Origin: Geminicoccus harenae
Lineage (GTDB): Bacteria > Pseudomonadota > Alphaproteobacteria > Geminicoccales > Geminicoccaceae
Assembly: GCF_019800005.1 (NCBI RefSeq)
Contig: NZ_JABGCL010000004.1
Coordinates: 186,001 to 250,000, forward strand
Direction of reading: 5' to 3'
DNA: 64,000 nucleotides
Within the stretch, counting starts at the first letter, position 1, and each line of letters begins with the position of its first letter. Under the pieces are notes generated by a model, which saw only the letters and a list, made by a program, of their open reading frames with translations, had not been told where the DNA came from and ran no database searches. Positions 45,914 through 54,263 of this stretch are shown piece after piece. The position numbers and the translations under genes are program-made.

Positions 45914-47143
45914 ATGGCGAAGTTGACCGGCACCAGCGGCAATGACCGGCTGGTCGGAACGGCGGGCCGCGACACGATCGACGCCCTGGGTGGCAACGAC
46001 ACCATCTTCGGCGGGGCCGGCAACGACTTGCTCTATGGCCGTGCCGGCAAGGACCGGATCTTCGGCCAGAGCGGCACCGACCTGGTCAGCGGCGGTTCCG
46101 GCGACGACCGGATCGAGGGCGGCAATGACCGCGACCGGCTCTGGGGCGACCCCGGCAACGACACGATCCTGGGCGGCACCGGCAATGACGAGCTTTTCGG
46201 CGGCTCCGGCAACGACCTCCTGCGCGGCGAGGCCGGCAACGACCAGGTCTTCGGCGATACCGGCACCGACCTGATCAGCGGCGGCGACGGCCACGACACC
46301 GCCACCGGCGGCAACGACCGCGACCGGATCTGGGGCGACCTCGGCAACGACACCCTGTCCGGCGAGGCCGGCAACGACGATCTCTATGGCGGCCTGGGCG
46401 ACGACCGGCTGGACGGCGGCAGCGGCAACGACCTGATCCTGCCCGGCGGCGGGGTCGAGCGGGTGGTGGGCGGCTCCGGCGACGACCGCATCGAGATGCC
46501 GGACGAGCTCTACCCGGACATCCACGGCCGGATGATCCTGGGCGCAGGCTCGGGCAACGACGTGGGCGTCGGCGGCATCGACGGCGACCGGATGGACGGC
46601 GAGGCCGGCGACGACCGCCTGATCGGCGGCTTCGGCAAGGACCAGCTCCAGGGCGGCTCCGGCCACGACCAGCTCTGGGGCGACGACGATGACGACCGCC
46701 TCCAGGGCGGTGCCGGCGACGACACGCTCCATGGCGGGGCCGGCGCCGACACGCTGACCGGCGATGCCGGGGTGGACCTGTTCGCCTTCGACCTGACCGA
46801 CATCGACGGCCTGTACGACCTCCCCGGGATGCACGACCTGGTCCTGGAGGACGTCGTGACCGACTTCACCAGCGGCGAGGACCGGCTCCAGTTCAGCGTC
46901 TCGGTCTATTACGGCATCGAAGGCAGCGAGTTCGCCGCGAAGCTCACCTTCGCCCAGCTCGATTCCGACAAGAGCGGCACCATTACTGCCGCGGACAAGG
47001 CCGTCTCCGTCACCGACTTCACCCTGAACGGCGTCACCCGCCAGTCCATGGTGATCGACGCCGGCGAGTTCGGCTGGCCTGCCCAAGGCACCGTCACCCT
47101 GTTCGGCGTCACCAGCCTCGGGAAGGCGGACCTGCTCGAATAG
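45914..47143 (+). CDS. RTX-type calcium-binding protein 1
   Basis: The 409-residue, very acidic product is built almost wholly of glycine/aspartate-rich nonapeptides (GGxGxDxLx) from about residue 8 to 290, forming a calcium-binding beta-roll. A C-terminal domain of about 115 residues follows, and includes a solitary EF-hand-like loop LDSDKSGTITAADK. There is no N-terminal signal, as for proteins exported by type I secretion through a C-terminal signal. No catalytic domain is visible. No type I exporter genes are in the window. It shares its architecture with the larger RTX protein at 48158. Confidence 0.9.
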   Translation: MAKLTGTSGNDRLVGTAGRDTIDALGGNDTIFGGAGNDLLYGRAGKDRIFGQSGTDLVSGGSGDDRIEGGNDRDRLWGDPGNDTILGGTGNDELFGGSGNDLLRGEAGNDQVFGDTGTDLISGGDGHDTATGGNDRDRIWGDLGNDTLSGEAGNDDLYGGLGDDRLDGGSGNDLILPGGGVERVVGGSGDDRIEMPDELYPDIHGRMILGAGSGNDVGVGGIDGDRMDGEAGDDRLIGGFGKDQLQGGSGHDQLWGDDDDDRLQGGAGDDTLHGGAGADTLTGDAGVDLFAFDLTDIDGLYDLPGMHDLVLEDVVTDFTSGEDRLQFSVSVYYGIEGSEFAAKLTFAQLDSDKSGTITAADKAVSVTDFTLNGVTRQSMVIDAGEFGWPAQGTVTLFGVTSLGKADLLE

Positions 47144-47183
47144 CCGTTCCGCCCGCTTCACGCTTGCACATCGCCCCACCGGA

Positions 47184-47201
47184 TGTACATGTACGTGTAC
47201 A
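47184..47201. promoter_or_regulatory. YefM-type operator: three tandem TGTACA-like hexamers
   Basis: TGTACA, TGTACG and TGTACA follow one another without gaps, ending 12 bp before the yefM start. TGTACA is the core that YefM-YoeB recognises in its E. coli operator palindromes (established for that system). The site is well placed for autorepression. Confidence 0.72.
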
Positions 47202-47213
47202 TCGGAGTGAGCC

Positions 47214-47468
47214 ATGGCCTACGTGACCTTCACCGACCTGCGCAACAACCTCGCCAGCTACCTGGACAAGGTCGAGGACGACCGGCGTGAGCTGATCGTG
47301 ACGCGCAAGAACCACGACCCGGTGGTGATCCTCTCCCTGTCCGAGTGGGAGAGCATGAAGGAAACGCTGCACCTGCTGAGCACGCCCGAGAATGCCCGGC
47401 GCCTCCGAGCGGCCGTCGACGAGCTGAACGCCGGCAAGGGCAGCGAGCACGACCTGGTCGAGCCTTGA
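47214..47468 (+). CDS. yefM: YefM-family antitoxin
   Basis: The 84-residue product has the Phd/YefM fold. An N-terminal DNA-binding part has TFTDLRNNLASYLDKV and the conserved loop DPVVILSLSEWESMKETLHLLS. A C-terminal acidic tail has LNAGKGSEHDLVE, which in E. coli YefM wraps the toxin. It should bind the operator at 47184-47201 and neutralise YoeB. GGAGTGA lies just before the ATG. The stop overlaps the toxin start. Confidence 0.95.
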   Translation: MAYVTFTDLRNNLASYLDKVEDDRRELIVTRKNHDPVVILSLSEWESMKETLHLLSTPENARRLRAAVDELNAGKGSEHDLVEP

Positions 47469-47737
47469 AGCTGGTCTGGGCCGCCCATGCCTGGGAAGAC
47501 TATCTCTACTGGCAGTCGACCGACCGGAAGATCCTCAAGCGCCTGAACCGGCTGATCGAGGACACGATGCGCAACCCGTTCGGCGGCATCGGCGACCCTG
47601 AGCCGCTCAAGAACGAATGGCAGGGCTTCTGGTCCAAGCGCATCGACGGCGAGCACCGGCTGGTCTACCGGATGACCGGAAAGGGCCCGACCCAGGCCCT
47701 GGAGATCGCCCAGTGCCGGTTCCACTACGGCAGGTAG
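47465..47737 (+). CDS. yoeB: YoeB-family toxin (ribosome-dependent mRNA interferase)
   Basis: The 90-residue product matches YoeB along its length: KLVWAAHAWEDYLYWQ, RNPFGGIGDPEPLK, FWSKRIDGEHRLVYRM and the terminal CRFHY. The catalytic Glu, Arg and His equivalents are all present. The start is a TTG at 47465 that overlaps the antitoxin stop (TTGA), so synthesis is probably coupled and kept below that of YefM. With intact catalytic residues the toxin should be active when YefM is degraded. Confidence 0.95.
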   Translation: MKLVWAAHAWEDYLYWQSTDRKILKRLNRLIEDTMRNPFGGIGDPEPLKNEWQGFWSKRIDGEHRLVYRMTGKGPTQALEIAQCRFHYGR

Positions 47738-48157
47738 TACGTGGCATCCGGAAAATGTTCCGGCAGGCAGATGGGCTCCTTGTCGCCGGAAGCGCGCCTC
47801 TGGGATGACTATGAACGACCAACCCCCCGAGCGCTCCCAAGACCCGACATGACCTGCCGGCCTGTCGTTCCTCTTCGTCATGGCCGGCCTTGAGCCGGCC
47901 ATCCAGGACTGGCCGGGAACCGCACAGTTGACGGGCCAAGTCTGAGGTCCTGCGGCACTCGCTGCGTCAGGGTCCGGCCGACGAACTCGACCGTCCGACG
48001 GCCGCCATGCCGCGGGCGACGGCCATGATCCCCGGCTCGTGATCTGCCCGACGACGCCGGATTCTTGGATTCCCCTACTTTCCGGAAACATGTTGCGTAT
48101 CTAGCTTGCCCCGCCGCGGAGCCCTCAGCACCGAATAAAGAACGACAGGGGCATTTT
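47738..48157. other. Intergenic region between yoeB and the second RTX gene
   Basis: This 420-bp gap holds one perfect hairpin repeat (47880-47902) and no convincing gene. The open frames across it are short and include only repeat-derived sequence. A TTTCCGGAAA palindrome near 48079 and an A/T-richer stretch up to 48158 probably form the control region of the RTX gene. The segment around 47970-48060 is GC-rich with no recognisable feature. Confidence 0.55.
47880..47902. repeat. Extragenic palindromic repeat, perfect 9-bp stem with CTTGA loop
   Basis: ATGGCCGGC (47880-47888), loop CTTGA, then GCCGGCCAT (47894-47902). The flanks CGTC and CCAG resemble those of the element at 1620-1642, which has the same loop but a different stem sequence. 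Such paired stem changes point to selection for the hairpin. Confidence 0.75.
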
Positions 48158-50032
48158 ATGGCAATGATTTCCGGCACCACCGGCAAGGACCGCATCGCCG
48201 GCACTGCCGGCAACGATATCATCAGGTCCGGGCGCGACGACGATCTCGTCCTGGGCATGGGCGGCAACGACCAGCTTCATGGCGAGCACGGCCACGACTT
48301 CCTCTATGGCCAGGACGGCGCCGACCGCATCGAGGGCGGGATCGGCGCCGACACGCTGTTCGGCGGCCTGGGCGACGATACGCTGTTCGGCAACGAATCG
48401 CCGGACCAGCTCATCGGTGGCGCCGGCGACGATCATCTGCTGGGCGGCCAGGGCAACGACGTCCTGCGCGGCAATACTGGCAACGACATCCTGCGCGGCC
48501 ACGAGGGCGACGACATCCTCCATGGCGATGACGGCAGCGATCTCCTGTTCGGCAGCACCGGCGCCGACCGGCTCATCGGCGGAGCGGGTAGCGATACCTA
48601 CCAGCTCGGCCAAGGCCAGGGCATCGAGACCATCGTGGATCGCGGCGGCGAGCTCGACACGATCCAGTTCGAGGCAGGGATCACCTTCGGCGCGCTGACC
48701 TTCCGCACCCTGGGCAGCGACCTGGTCATCACCCACGCGTCGAAGCTCGCGGTGCAGCTCGTCAACCAGGCGTCCTGGCACGGCATCGAGCAGCTCCGCT
48801 TCGCCGGCGACCCGAACAGCTATAGCTGGAACGGCAGCGCGTTCGTGGCAGCCGGCAGCCAGCCGCCCGTGTCGCCGCCCCCGCCGCCACCACCCCCGCC
48901 CCCGTCGCCTCCTCCTCCGTCGCCTCCGCTGCCTCCGGCGCCGCCACCTCCTCCTACGCCGCCGTCACAGCCGCCATTGGCCAAGCCGGGTCCGGGCGCC
49001 GACACCATCACCGGCACGAACGGCGCCGACATCATCGATGGGCTGGGCGGCAACGACACGCTCAGTGGCGGTGCCGGCAACGACCATCTGAATGGCGGCC
49101 TGGGCAATGACCGGCTCTTTGGCCAGGGCGGTGACGATGTGCTGCGCGGCGAGGCCGGCGACGACACGCTGGACGGCGGGCTCGGCAACGATCTTCTCTA
49201 TGGCGGCGTAGGGGTCGACACCTTCATCGGTGGCCCCGGAAGCGACACGGTCTCGTTCGTGGAAGAGACCAGCGGGCTCTATATCGAGCTCTACGAGTAC
49301 AGCGCCTCCGCCAGCCGCCTGGGCTCGAACGGCGAGCCTACCGGCCCCGCGGAGGAACTGATCGACGTTGAGCGCGTGCGCGGGTCGAACTTCGACGACA
49401 TCATCCACGCCCCGCCCCATCCGGAGCAGGTGCATGCCGCCGGGCCGCTTGCCATCTTCGGCCTCGGCGGCGACGACCGCATCGGCGGCGACTTCGGTGC
49501 CGATGAGCTGGAAGGCAATGACGGCAACGACTGGATCTATGGCGACTACGGCGCAGATCGCATCAAGGGTGGCAATGGCGACGACAACCTCCATGGCGGC
49601 CATAGTGGTCGCGGCGCTGCGGATGCGGACCGCCTGACGGGCGGTGCCGGGCGCGATACCTTCGAGTACGAGGTCCTTCTCGATATTGAACATACGAATG
49701 GCGGCCGCGCGATCATCACGGACTTCAAGGCGGCAGAAGATCGGCTGGTCCTGAACATGATCGTCACCAACGACCATGAGTCGGACGCTGGGGAAGTCAT
49801 CCCAGGCTTTGCTCTCGACGATCACGAGCTTCGTGCTGTCCTCGATTCAAACGGGAACGGGTGGATCGATCCCGGCGACCGGAATGTCAGCCTGTCCACC
49901 GTGGAAGGCCGGAGCAGCCTGACCCTGGACTTCTCGCCGATCGTGGTCGAGCGGATCGACCCACGGCACTGGCATGCCGATCCCGGCGTGAACACCCTTA
50001 CCCTGATCGGGGTCACGGAACTGCCTGCGTAG
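48158..50032 (+). CDS. RTX-type calcium-binding protein 2 with polyproline linker
   Basis: The 624-residue product has a first RTX block (about residues 8-160), then a haemolysin-related domain (GQGIETIVDRGG...DTIQFEAGITF...LGSDLVITH, shown in parts). A proline-rich linker of about 40 residues (about 236-275) follows, then a second RTX block (about 280-370), a mixed domain with further RTX repeats (about 430-510) and a C-terminal segment. The C-terminal segment has an EF-hand-like loop LDSNGNGWIDPGDR. There is no N-terminal signal, as expected for type I secretion. The polyproline segment probably acts as a rigid spacer outside the cell. I chose the ATG at 48158, which has AGGGG upstream. Confidence 0.9.
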   Translation: MAMISGTTGKDRIAGTAGNDIIRSGRDDDLVLGMGGNDQLHGEHGHDFLYGQDGADRIEGGIGADTLFGGLGDDTLFGNESPDQLIGGAGDDHLLGGQGNDVLRGNTGNDILRGHEGDDILHGDDGSDLLFGSTGADRLIGGAGSDTYQLGQGQGIETIVDRGGELDTIQFEAGITFGALTFRTLGSDLVITHASKLAVQLVNQASWHGIEQLRFAGDPNSYSWNGSAFVAAGSQPPVSPPPPPPPPPPSPPPPSPPLPPAPPPPPTPPSQPPLAKPGPGADTITGTNGADIIDGLGGNDTLSGGAGNDHLNGGLGNDRLFGQGGDDVLRGEAGDDTLDGGLGNDLLYGGVGVDTFIGGPGSDTVSFVEETSGLYIELYEYSASASRLGSNGEPTGPAEELIDVERVRGSNFDDIIHAPPHPEQVHAAGPLAIFGLGGDDRIGGDFGADELEGNDGNDWIYGDYGADRIKGGNGDDNLHGGHSGRGAADADRLTGGAGRDTFEYEVLLDIEHTNGGRAIITDFKAAEDRLVLNMIVTNDHESDAGEVIPGFALDDHELRAVLDSNGNGWIDPGDRNVSLSTVEGRSSLTLDFSPIVVERIDPRHWHADPGVNTLTLIGVTELPA

Positions 50033-50357
50033 CTTCGGGAGCACTGCCGCAGCGTGCCGGGGAGAGAGCCTGTCCCATGGAGGCTGCTCATCCCCGGCCG
50101 CACGGCATGGCTGCCCTGCTACCCGTTCAATGCTATACTGCGTGATCGACCTGTGCCCGCTGCCTGATGGATCTCATGCGTACACGCGAATCTGCACAAA
50201 CGAACCCGAGGGGCGGAATGACCTTTTAAATTCAAAGGCTTGCTTGCGTCAGGATATTGCGCTTCCCGCCCGGGCTCCCCCACGAACCGCGTGACGACCG
50301 GGCCGATCCCCGCGATGATGGCACCCGTTTCCCGTCAGCCAGCCCGGAGCCCCTGCC
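50033..50357. other. Intergenic region before the BisC-like molybdoenzyme
   Basis: This 325-bp gap has no supported gene. It includes TATACT (50134-50139), a possible -10 without a clear -35, the second copy of the 18-bp repeat (50193-50210), and an AT-rich imperfect palindrome CCTTTTAAATTCAAAGG (50222-50238). Together these suggest a regulated promoter for the gene at 50358. Confidence 0.5.
50193..50210 (+). repeat. 18-bp exact direct repeat, copy 2 (upstream of BisC-like gene)
   Basis: The same 18 bases, TGCACAAACGAACCCGAG, occur at 1710-1727 in the same orientation. This copy lies 147 bp before the start of a molybdopterin oxidoreductase, like its twin. An imperfect palindrome follows within 12 bp here but not at the other copy. 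Confidence 0.5.
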
Positions 50358-52655
50358 TTGCGTCGTAGCGGCCGCTTCACCCATTGCGCCCATTGGGGTG
50401 CCTTCTATGCCGTGGTCGAGGACGGCCGGCTGGTCGACGCCCTGCCGTTCGAGGGCGACCCCACGCCCTCGCCGATCCTGTCCAACCTGCCCGAAGCGGT
50501 GCAGGGCCCGGCCCGGGTGCGCCAGCCCATGGTGCGCGAGGACTGGCTGAAGCGGCGCGGCGCCTCGCGGGAGACCCGCGGCACCGGGCGGTTCGTGCCG
50601 GTCGGCTGGGACCAGGCGCTGGACCTAGTGGCCGAGGAGCTGGCCAGGGTACGCGCCGAGCACGGCCCCGCCTCGGTCTATTCCGGCTCCTATGGCTGGT
50701 CGTCGGCCGGACGGTTCCACCACGCCAAGAGCCAGCTCCAGCGCTTCATGAACCTGACCGGCGGCTCCACGGTCAGCATCCAGAACTACAGCTACGCTGC
50801 GGCCATCACCATCCTGCCCCATGTGGTCGGCAGCCTGGCCCCGGTGGGCGGGCCCTTGTCGAGCTGGGACGACCTCGCCACCAACACCAGGCTGTTCGTC
50901 TGCTTCGGCGGCCTGCCGCTCAAGAACGCCCAGGTCGAGCCCGGTGGGATCGGCCACCACACCACCGAGAGTTGGGTGCGCCGGATGCGCCAGGCCGGCG
51001 TCGAGTTCGTCAATATCGGCCCGCACCGCGCCGACCTGCCGGACTGGACGGAGGCCGACTGGCTGCCGCTCCGGCCCAACACCGACACCGCCCTGATCCT
51101 GGCGCTGTGCCAGACGCTCGTCGCCGAAGGCCGCCATGACCGGGCCTTCCTCGACCGCTACTGCGCCGGCGTCGACCGCTTCCTGCCCTATCTCTCCGGC
51201 CAGAGCGACGGCATCGCCAAGACCCCGGAATGGGCAGAAGCGATCACCGGCCTGTCGGCCGCCACGATCCGGGACCTCGCCCGCCGCATGGCCGGCACCC
51301 GGACCATGATCAACCTCGCCTGGGGCCTCCAGCGCGCCGACCATGGCGAGCAGCCCTACTGGGCGGCCGTGGCGCTGGCGGCGATGCTGGGCCAGATCGG
51401 CCTGCCCGGCGGCGGCTTCGCCTTCGGCTACAGCGCCATGGGCGGCAATGGCCAAAAGCGCCCCTCGAGCGGCCCGCCGACCCATTCCCAAGGACTCAAC
51501 CCGATCGACAGCTGGATCCCGCTGGCGCGGATCTCCGACCTGCTGCTGAACCCGGGCGGCACCTACCAGTATGACGGCGAGACCCGCACCTACCCCGACA
51601 CCCGCCTGGTCTACTGGTGCGGCGGCAATCCGTTCCACCACCACCAGGACCTGAACCGGCTGGTCCGCGCCTTCCGCTGCCCCGAGACCGTGGTGGTCAA
51701 CGAGAGTTACTGGACCGCCACCGCGCGCCATGCCGACATCGTGCTGCCGGCCACCACCACGCTGGAGCGCAACGACATCGGCGGCTCGCGCCAGGACGAC
51801 TTCCTGATCGCGATGCAGCAGGCGATCGAGCCGGTGGGCGAGGCGCGCTCCGATTTCCAGATCTTCACCGGTCTCGCCGAGCGCGCCGGGGTCGCCCAGG
51901 CCTTCACCGAAGGCCGAGACGAGATGGACTGGCTGCGCCTGCTCTACGAGCGCGGCCGGGCCCGCGACCGCAGCAACAGCCTGCCCGACTTCGACATGTT
52001 CTGGCAGGCCGGCCATGTGCGCCTGCCGGTACCGGACCACCCCCACGTCCTGTTCGCCGACTTCCGCGCCGACCCGGAAGGCCGGCCGCTCAAGACCCCC
52101 TCCGGGCGGATCGAGCTGTTCTCCGAGAAGATCGCCGGCTTCGGCTATCCGGACTGCCCGGGCCACCCGGCTTGGCTGGCGCCGGTCGAATGGCTGGGCA
52201 GCCCCAGGGCCGAGCGCTTCCCGCTCCACCTGCTCTCGCCCCAGCCGGCCGGCCGGCTCCATTCCCAGCTCGATGGCGCCGGTGCCAGTCGCAGGAGCAA
52301 GATCCAGGGCCGCGAGCCCGTCCGCATGGCCCCGGCCGACGCCCAGGCCCGCGGCCTGACGGACGGCGACATCGTGCGGATCTGGAACGAGCGTGGCCAG
52401 GTCCTGGCCGGGGTGATCGTGACACCCGACCTGATCCCGGGCGTGGTCCAGCTCGCGACCGGCGCCTGGTACGACCCGCAGACCCCGTTCGGCCTGGACC
52501 TGCGCGGCAACGCCAACGTCTTGAGCCTGGACAAGGGTGCGTCCAGCCTGAGCCAGGCGCCGAGCGCGCAGAGCTGCCTGGTCGAGATCGAGCGCTGGAC
52601 TGCCCCCCTGCCGGAGCTCGGCCCCGACCAGCCGCCGGTCAGCCGGGCGGCGTGA
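50358..52655 (+). CDS. BisC/TorA-like molybdopterin oxidoreductase (no 4Fe-4S motif)
   Basis: The 765-residue product fits the type III DMSO reductase group (biotin sulfoxide, TMAO or methionine sulfoxide reductase-like). It lacks the N-terminal iron-sulfur cysteines. The molybdenum-ligating serine is expected in GSYGWSSAGRFHHAK. Other family blocks are VNIGPHRADLPDW, GGGFAFGYSAMGGNG, NPFHHHQDLNRL and VRMAPADAQARGL. There is no Tat signal, so it should be cytoplasmic like BisC. The start is a TTG at 50358 with GGAG 8 bp upstream, giving MRRSGRFTHCAHWGAF, which matches the normal N-terminus; no ATG fits. No cytochrome or chaperone partner lies next to it. Confidence 0.9.
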   Translation: MRRSGRFTHCAHWGAFYAVVEDGRLVDALPFEGDPTPSPILSNLPEAVQGPARVRQPMVREDWLKRRGASRETRGTGRFVPVGWDQALDLVAEELARVRAEHGPASVYSGSYGWSSAGRFHHAKSQLQRFMNLTGGSTVSIQNYSYAAAITILPHVVGSLAPVGGPLSSWDDLATNTRLFVCFGGLPLKNAQVEPGGIGHHTTESWVRRMRQAGVEFVNIGPHRADLPDWTEADWLPLRPNTDTALILALCQTLVAEGRHDRAFLDRYCAGVDRFLPYLSGQSDGIAKTPEWAEAITGLSAATIRDLARRMAGTRTMINLAWGLQRADHGEQPYWAAVALAAMLGQIGLPGGGFAFGYSAMGGNGQKRPSSGPPTHSQGLNPIDSWIPLARISDLLLNPGGTYQYDGETRTYPDTRLVYWCGGNPFHHHQDLNRLVRAFRCPETVVVNESYWTATARHADIVLPATTTLERNDIGGSRQDDFLIAMQQAIEPVGEARSDFQIFTGLAERAGVAQAFTEGRDEMDWLRLLYERGRARDRSNSLPDFDMFWQAGHVRLPVPDHPHVLFADFRADPEGRPLKTPSGRIELFSEKIAGFGYPDCPGHPAWLAPVEWLGSPRAERFPLHLLSPQPAGRLHSQLDGAGASRRSKIQGREPVRMAPADAQARGLTDGDIVRIWNERGQVLAGVIVTPDLIPGVVQLATGAWYDPQTPFGLDLRGNANVLSLDKGASSLSQAPSAQSCLVEIERWTAPLPELGPDQPPVSRAA

Positions 52656-53223
52656 GCTCGGCTGGCGTGATCTCGGCCGGGGGCTGGGCCACCAGCCGGA
52701 TCCGGTCCGGGTCGTAGCCCAGCTCCTCCGCCCGGGCCAGAAGCTCGTCCATGAGGGTCTGGTCCGGCACCGGCGCTCGGCTCAGGATCCAGAAATACTC
52801 TCGCTCCGGCTCGCCGACGATCGCCCAGCTATAGTCGGTCGCCCGGTCCAGCACCCAGTAGTCGCCGGCGAACGGCCAGAAGAAGCTCACCTCGAGCTTC
52901 GCACCCCGGGAGCCGGGCACCACCTCGGCCGTCCCCTCGGCGGTCTCGACCTCGCCGTCTACCGCACCCTTGCGGCAGGTGTTGACCACCTGGACCTTGC
53001 CGTCCGGCCGGAGGCTGTAGTCGGCCGTGACACCCTCGCAGTCGGTCTCGAACTCATTCTCGTAACGCGCCACCTCGTACCAGCGCCCCATGTAGCGCTC
53101 GATCTCCACCTCGCGCGCCGGCTCCGGCACCGCGATCTGCGCCGCCTCCTCACGCTGCAGCGGCGCACATCCCAGCAGCGCCAGCCCCACGAGCAGCGAA
53201 GCCGCGTGCCGTCCCTTGATCAT
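52639..53223 (-). CDS. Bacterial lipocalin (Blc-like outer-membrane lipoprotein)
   Basis: The 194-residue product has a lipoprotein signal with lipobox LLGC at about residues 16-19. The lipocalin fold follows, marked by IERYMGRWYEVARYEN (GxW motif), a cysteine pair (ETDCEGV and NTCRKG), VSFFWPFAGDYWVLD and YFWILSR. Such proteins bind lysophospholipids or fatty acids at the outer membrane. The residue after the cysteine is Ala, consistent with transport to the outer membrane. A 17-bp tail-to-tail overlap exists with the BisC-like gene. Confidence 0.92.
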   Translation of the reverse strand: MIKGRHAASLLVGLALLGCAPLQREEAAQIAVPEPAREVEIERYMGRWYEVARYENEFETDCEGVTADYSLRPDGKVQVVNTCRKGAVDGEVETAEGTAEVVPGSRGAKLEVSFFWPFAGDYWVLDRATDYSWAIVGEPEREYFWILSRAPVPDQTLMDELLARAEELGYDPDRIRLVAQPPAEITPAELTPPG

Positions 53224-53302
53224 CCTGCTTTCCCCCCAACCTGGCACAATCCGAAGCGGCCCTGCCGCATTCCGGTTCCACAGCAGCAGGACCGGCGGAT
53301 GG

Positions 53303-54197
53303 TCAGCCCTTGAAGACCTGCTGTCGATGCCAGTCGAGAAAGGCCGGATGCGGCCATTGCCGGGGATCACTGGGCAGGCGGATCCGCCGGTCCGGCCGGA
53401 ACCAGCGCAGCGCCGCCTCGGGCACGCCGCTGCCCGCGACCAGGATGGAATGGTCCGGCGCGATCGAGACGAGGCCGCGGTCGAACATCCAGTGCACGGT
53501 GCCACTCAGCGCGATCCCATTGCGCACCGAATCCGGGCCATGCGCGGCAACCGGGCGGATATGCGCCGCTTCCGCCTCGGTGCGCCCGCCGCCATTGACG
53601 ACCCGAAGATCGGTGAAGGCGCAGGTCCCCGCATAGGCCGTCTGCACGCTCCGGGCGAAGACCCGGTCGCGGAACAGACGGCTGGTGAGCTGCTCCACCA
53701 CCGGCCGCTGGAACAAAGCGGGCGGTTCCGCCAGCCCCTGGTATCCCGGCTCTGCCGGCGTCCCCGCGATCAGCAGGTCGTCGCCGAAGCCCGCCGCGAC
53801 GATCGCCTCGTACTCTGCGTCGGGCAAGGCCCGCACCGCCCGGCCGAAGGCACCCTTGCTCGTGGCCCCATCTGCGCGGACCAGGAAGCGCTCGCGGTAC
53901 TGCCCGCCCTCGCGGAACGGGACCGGGCTCGGGAAGGGGATGTAGTCCTGGATCGCGGCGTAGAAATGATCCGGCCTGCGCGGATCCGGGCGGACGTACC
54001 ACACGCGCGGTCGCCACATAGGCCTGCCGGCCGCGATAGCCGTCATTGCCCGATCCGCCCCGCCGCGGTTCATAGTAGACGATGAAGTCGCCGACCGCTT
54101 CCTCGACCTGCCGCCGGTAGGTCGCTGGGAAATGGTACCGTTCCTCGGGAAGATCGTCGTAGATCGAGCCGGGCTTGTGGGTGAACACCGCCTTCAC
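53303..54197 (-). pseudogene. HNH endonuclease-domain protein gene with a frameshift
   Basis: The gene starts at 54197 (MKAVFTHKPGSIYDD, then YHFPATYRRQVEEAVGDF) and reads to about ATARVV. The frame is then lost near 54000. The continuation (PDPRRPDHFYAAIQDY onward) lies in a different frame and ends at 53303. The length of 895 bp leaves a remainder of one, so either one base was gained or two were lost. The distal part holds an HNH-type motif: CAFTDLRVV, EAAHIRPVAAHGPDSVRNG and LSGTVHWMFDRG. The family is often annotated as a putative restriction endonuclease, but no methylase or other restriction genes are nearby. Real decay or sequence error are both possible. Confidence 0.75.
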
Positions 54198-54263
54198 CTG
54201 ATCCGCTTCCTCCCTGGATCAGCGGATAAGGCCGGCCAGGCAGCGAGGCAAGCCGCCCTCGCC

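Noticed and set aside
45725..47215. 496-codon reverse-strand frame rich in repeated VVAG motifs
   Set aside because: It is the antisense translation of the RTX nonapeptide DNA repeats, not an independent repeat protein.
47607..47939. Reverse-strand 110-residue ORF with a VLDGRLKAGHDE-like peptide
   Set aside because: Again the translation of the hairpin repeat at 47880-47902 plus the antisense of yoeB.
45942..49825. Tandem short DNA repeats that could be taken for a CRISPR or VNTR array
   Set aside because: The periodicity (27 bp, 9 codons) follows the RTX protein repeats; units are diverged in synonymous positions and there are no spacers.
53303..54197. A restriction-modification system around the HNH gene
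   Set aside because: No methyltransferase, specificity or other defence gene is adjacent, and the gene itself is frameshifted.
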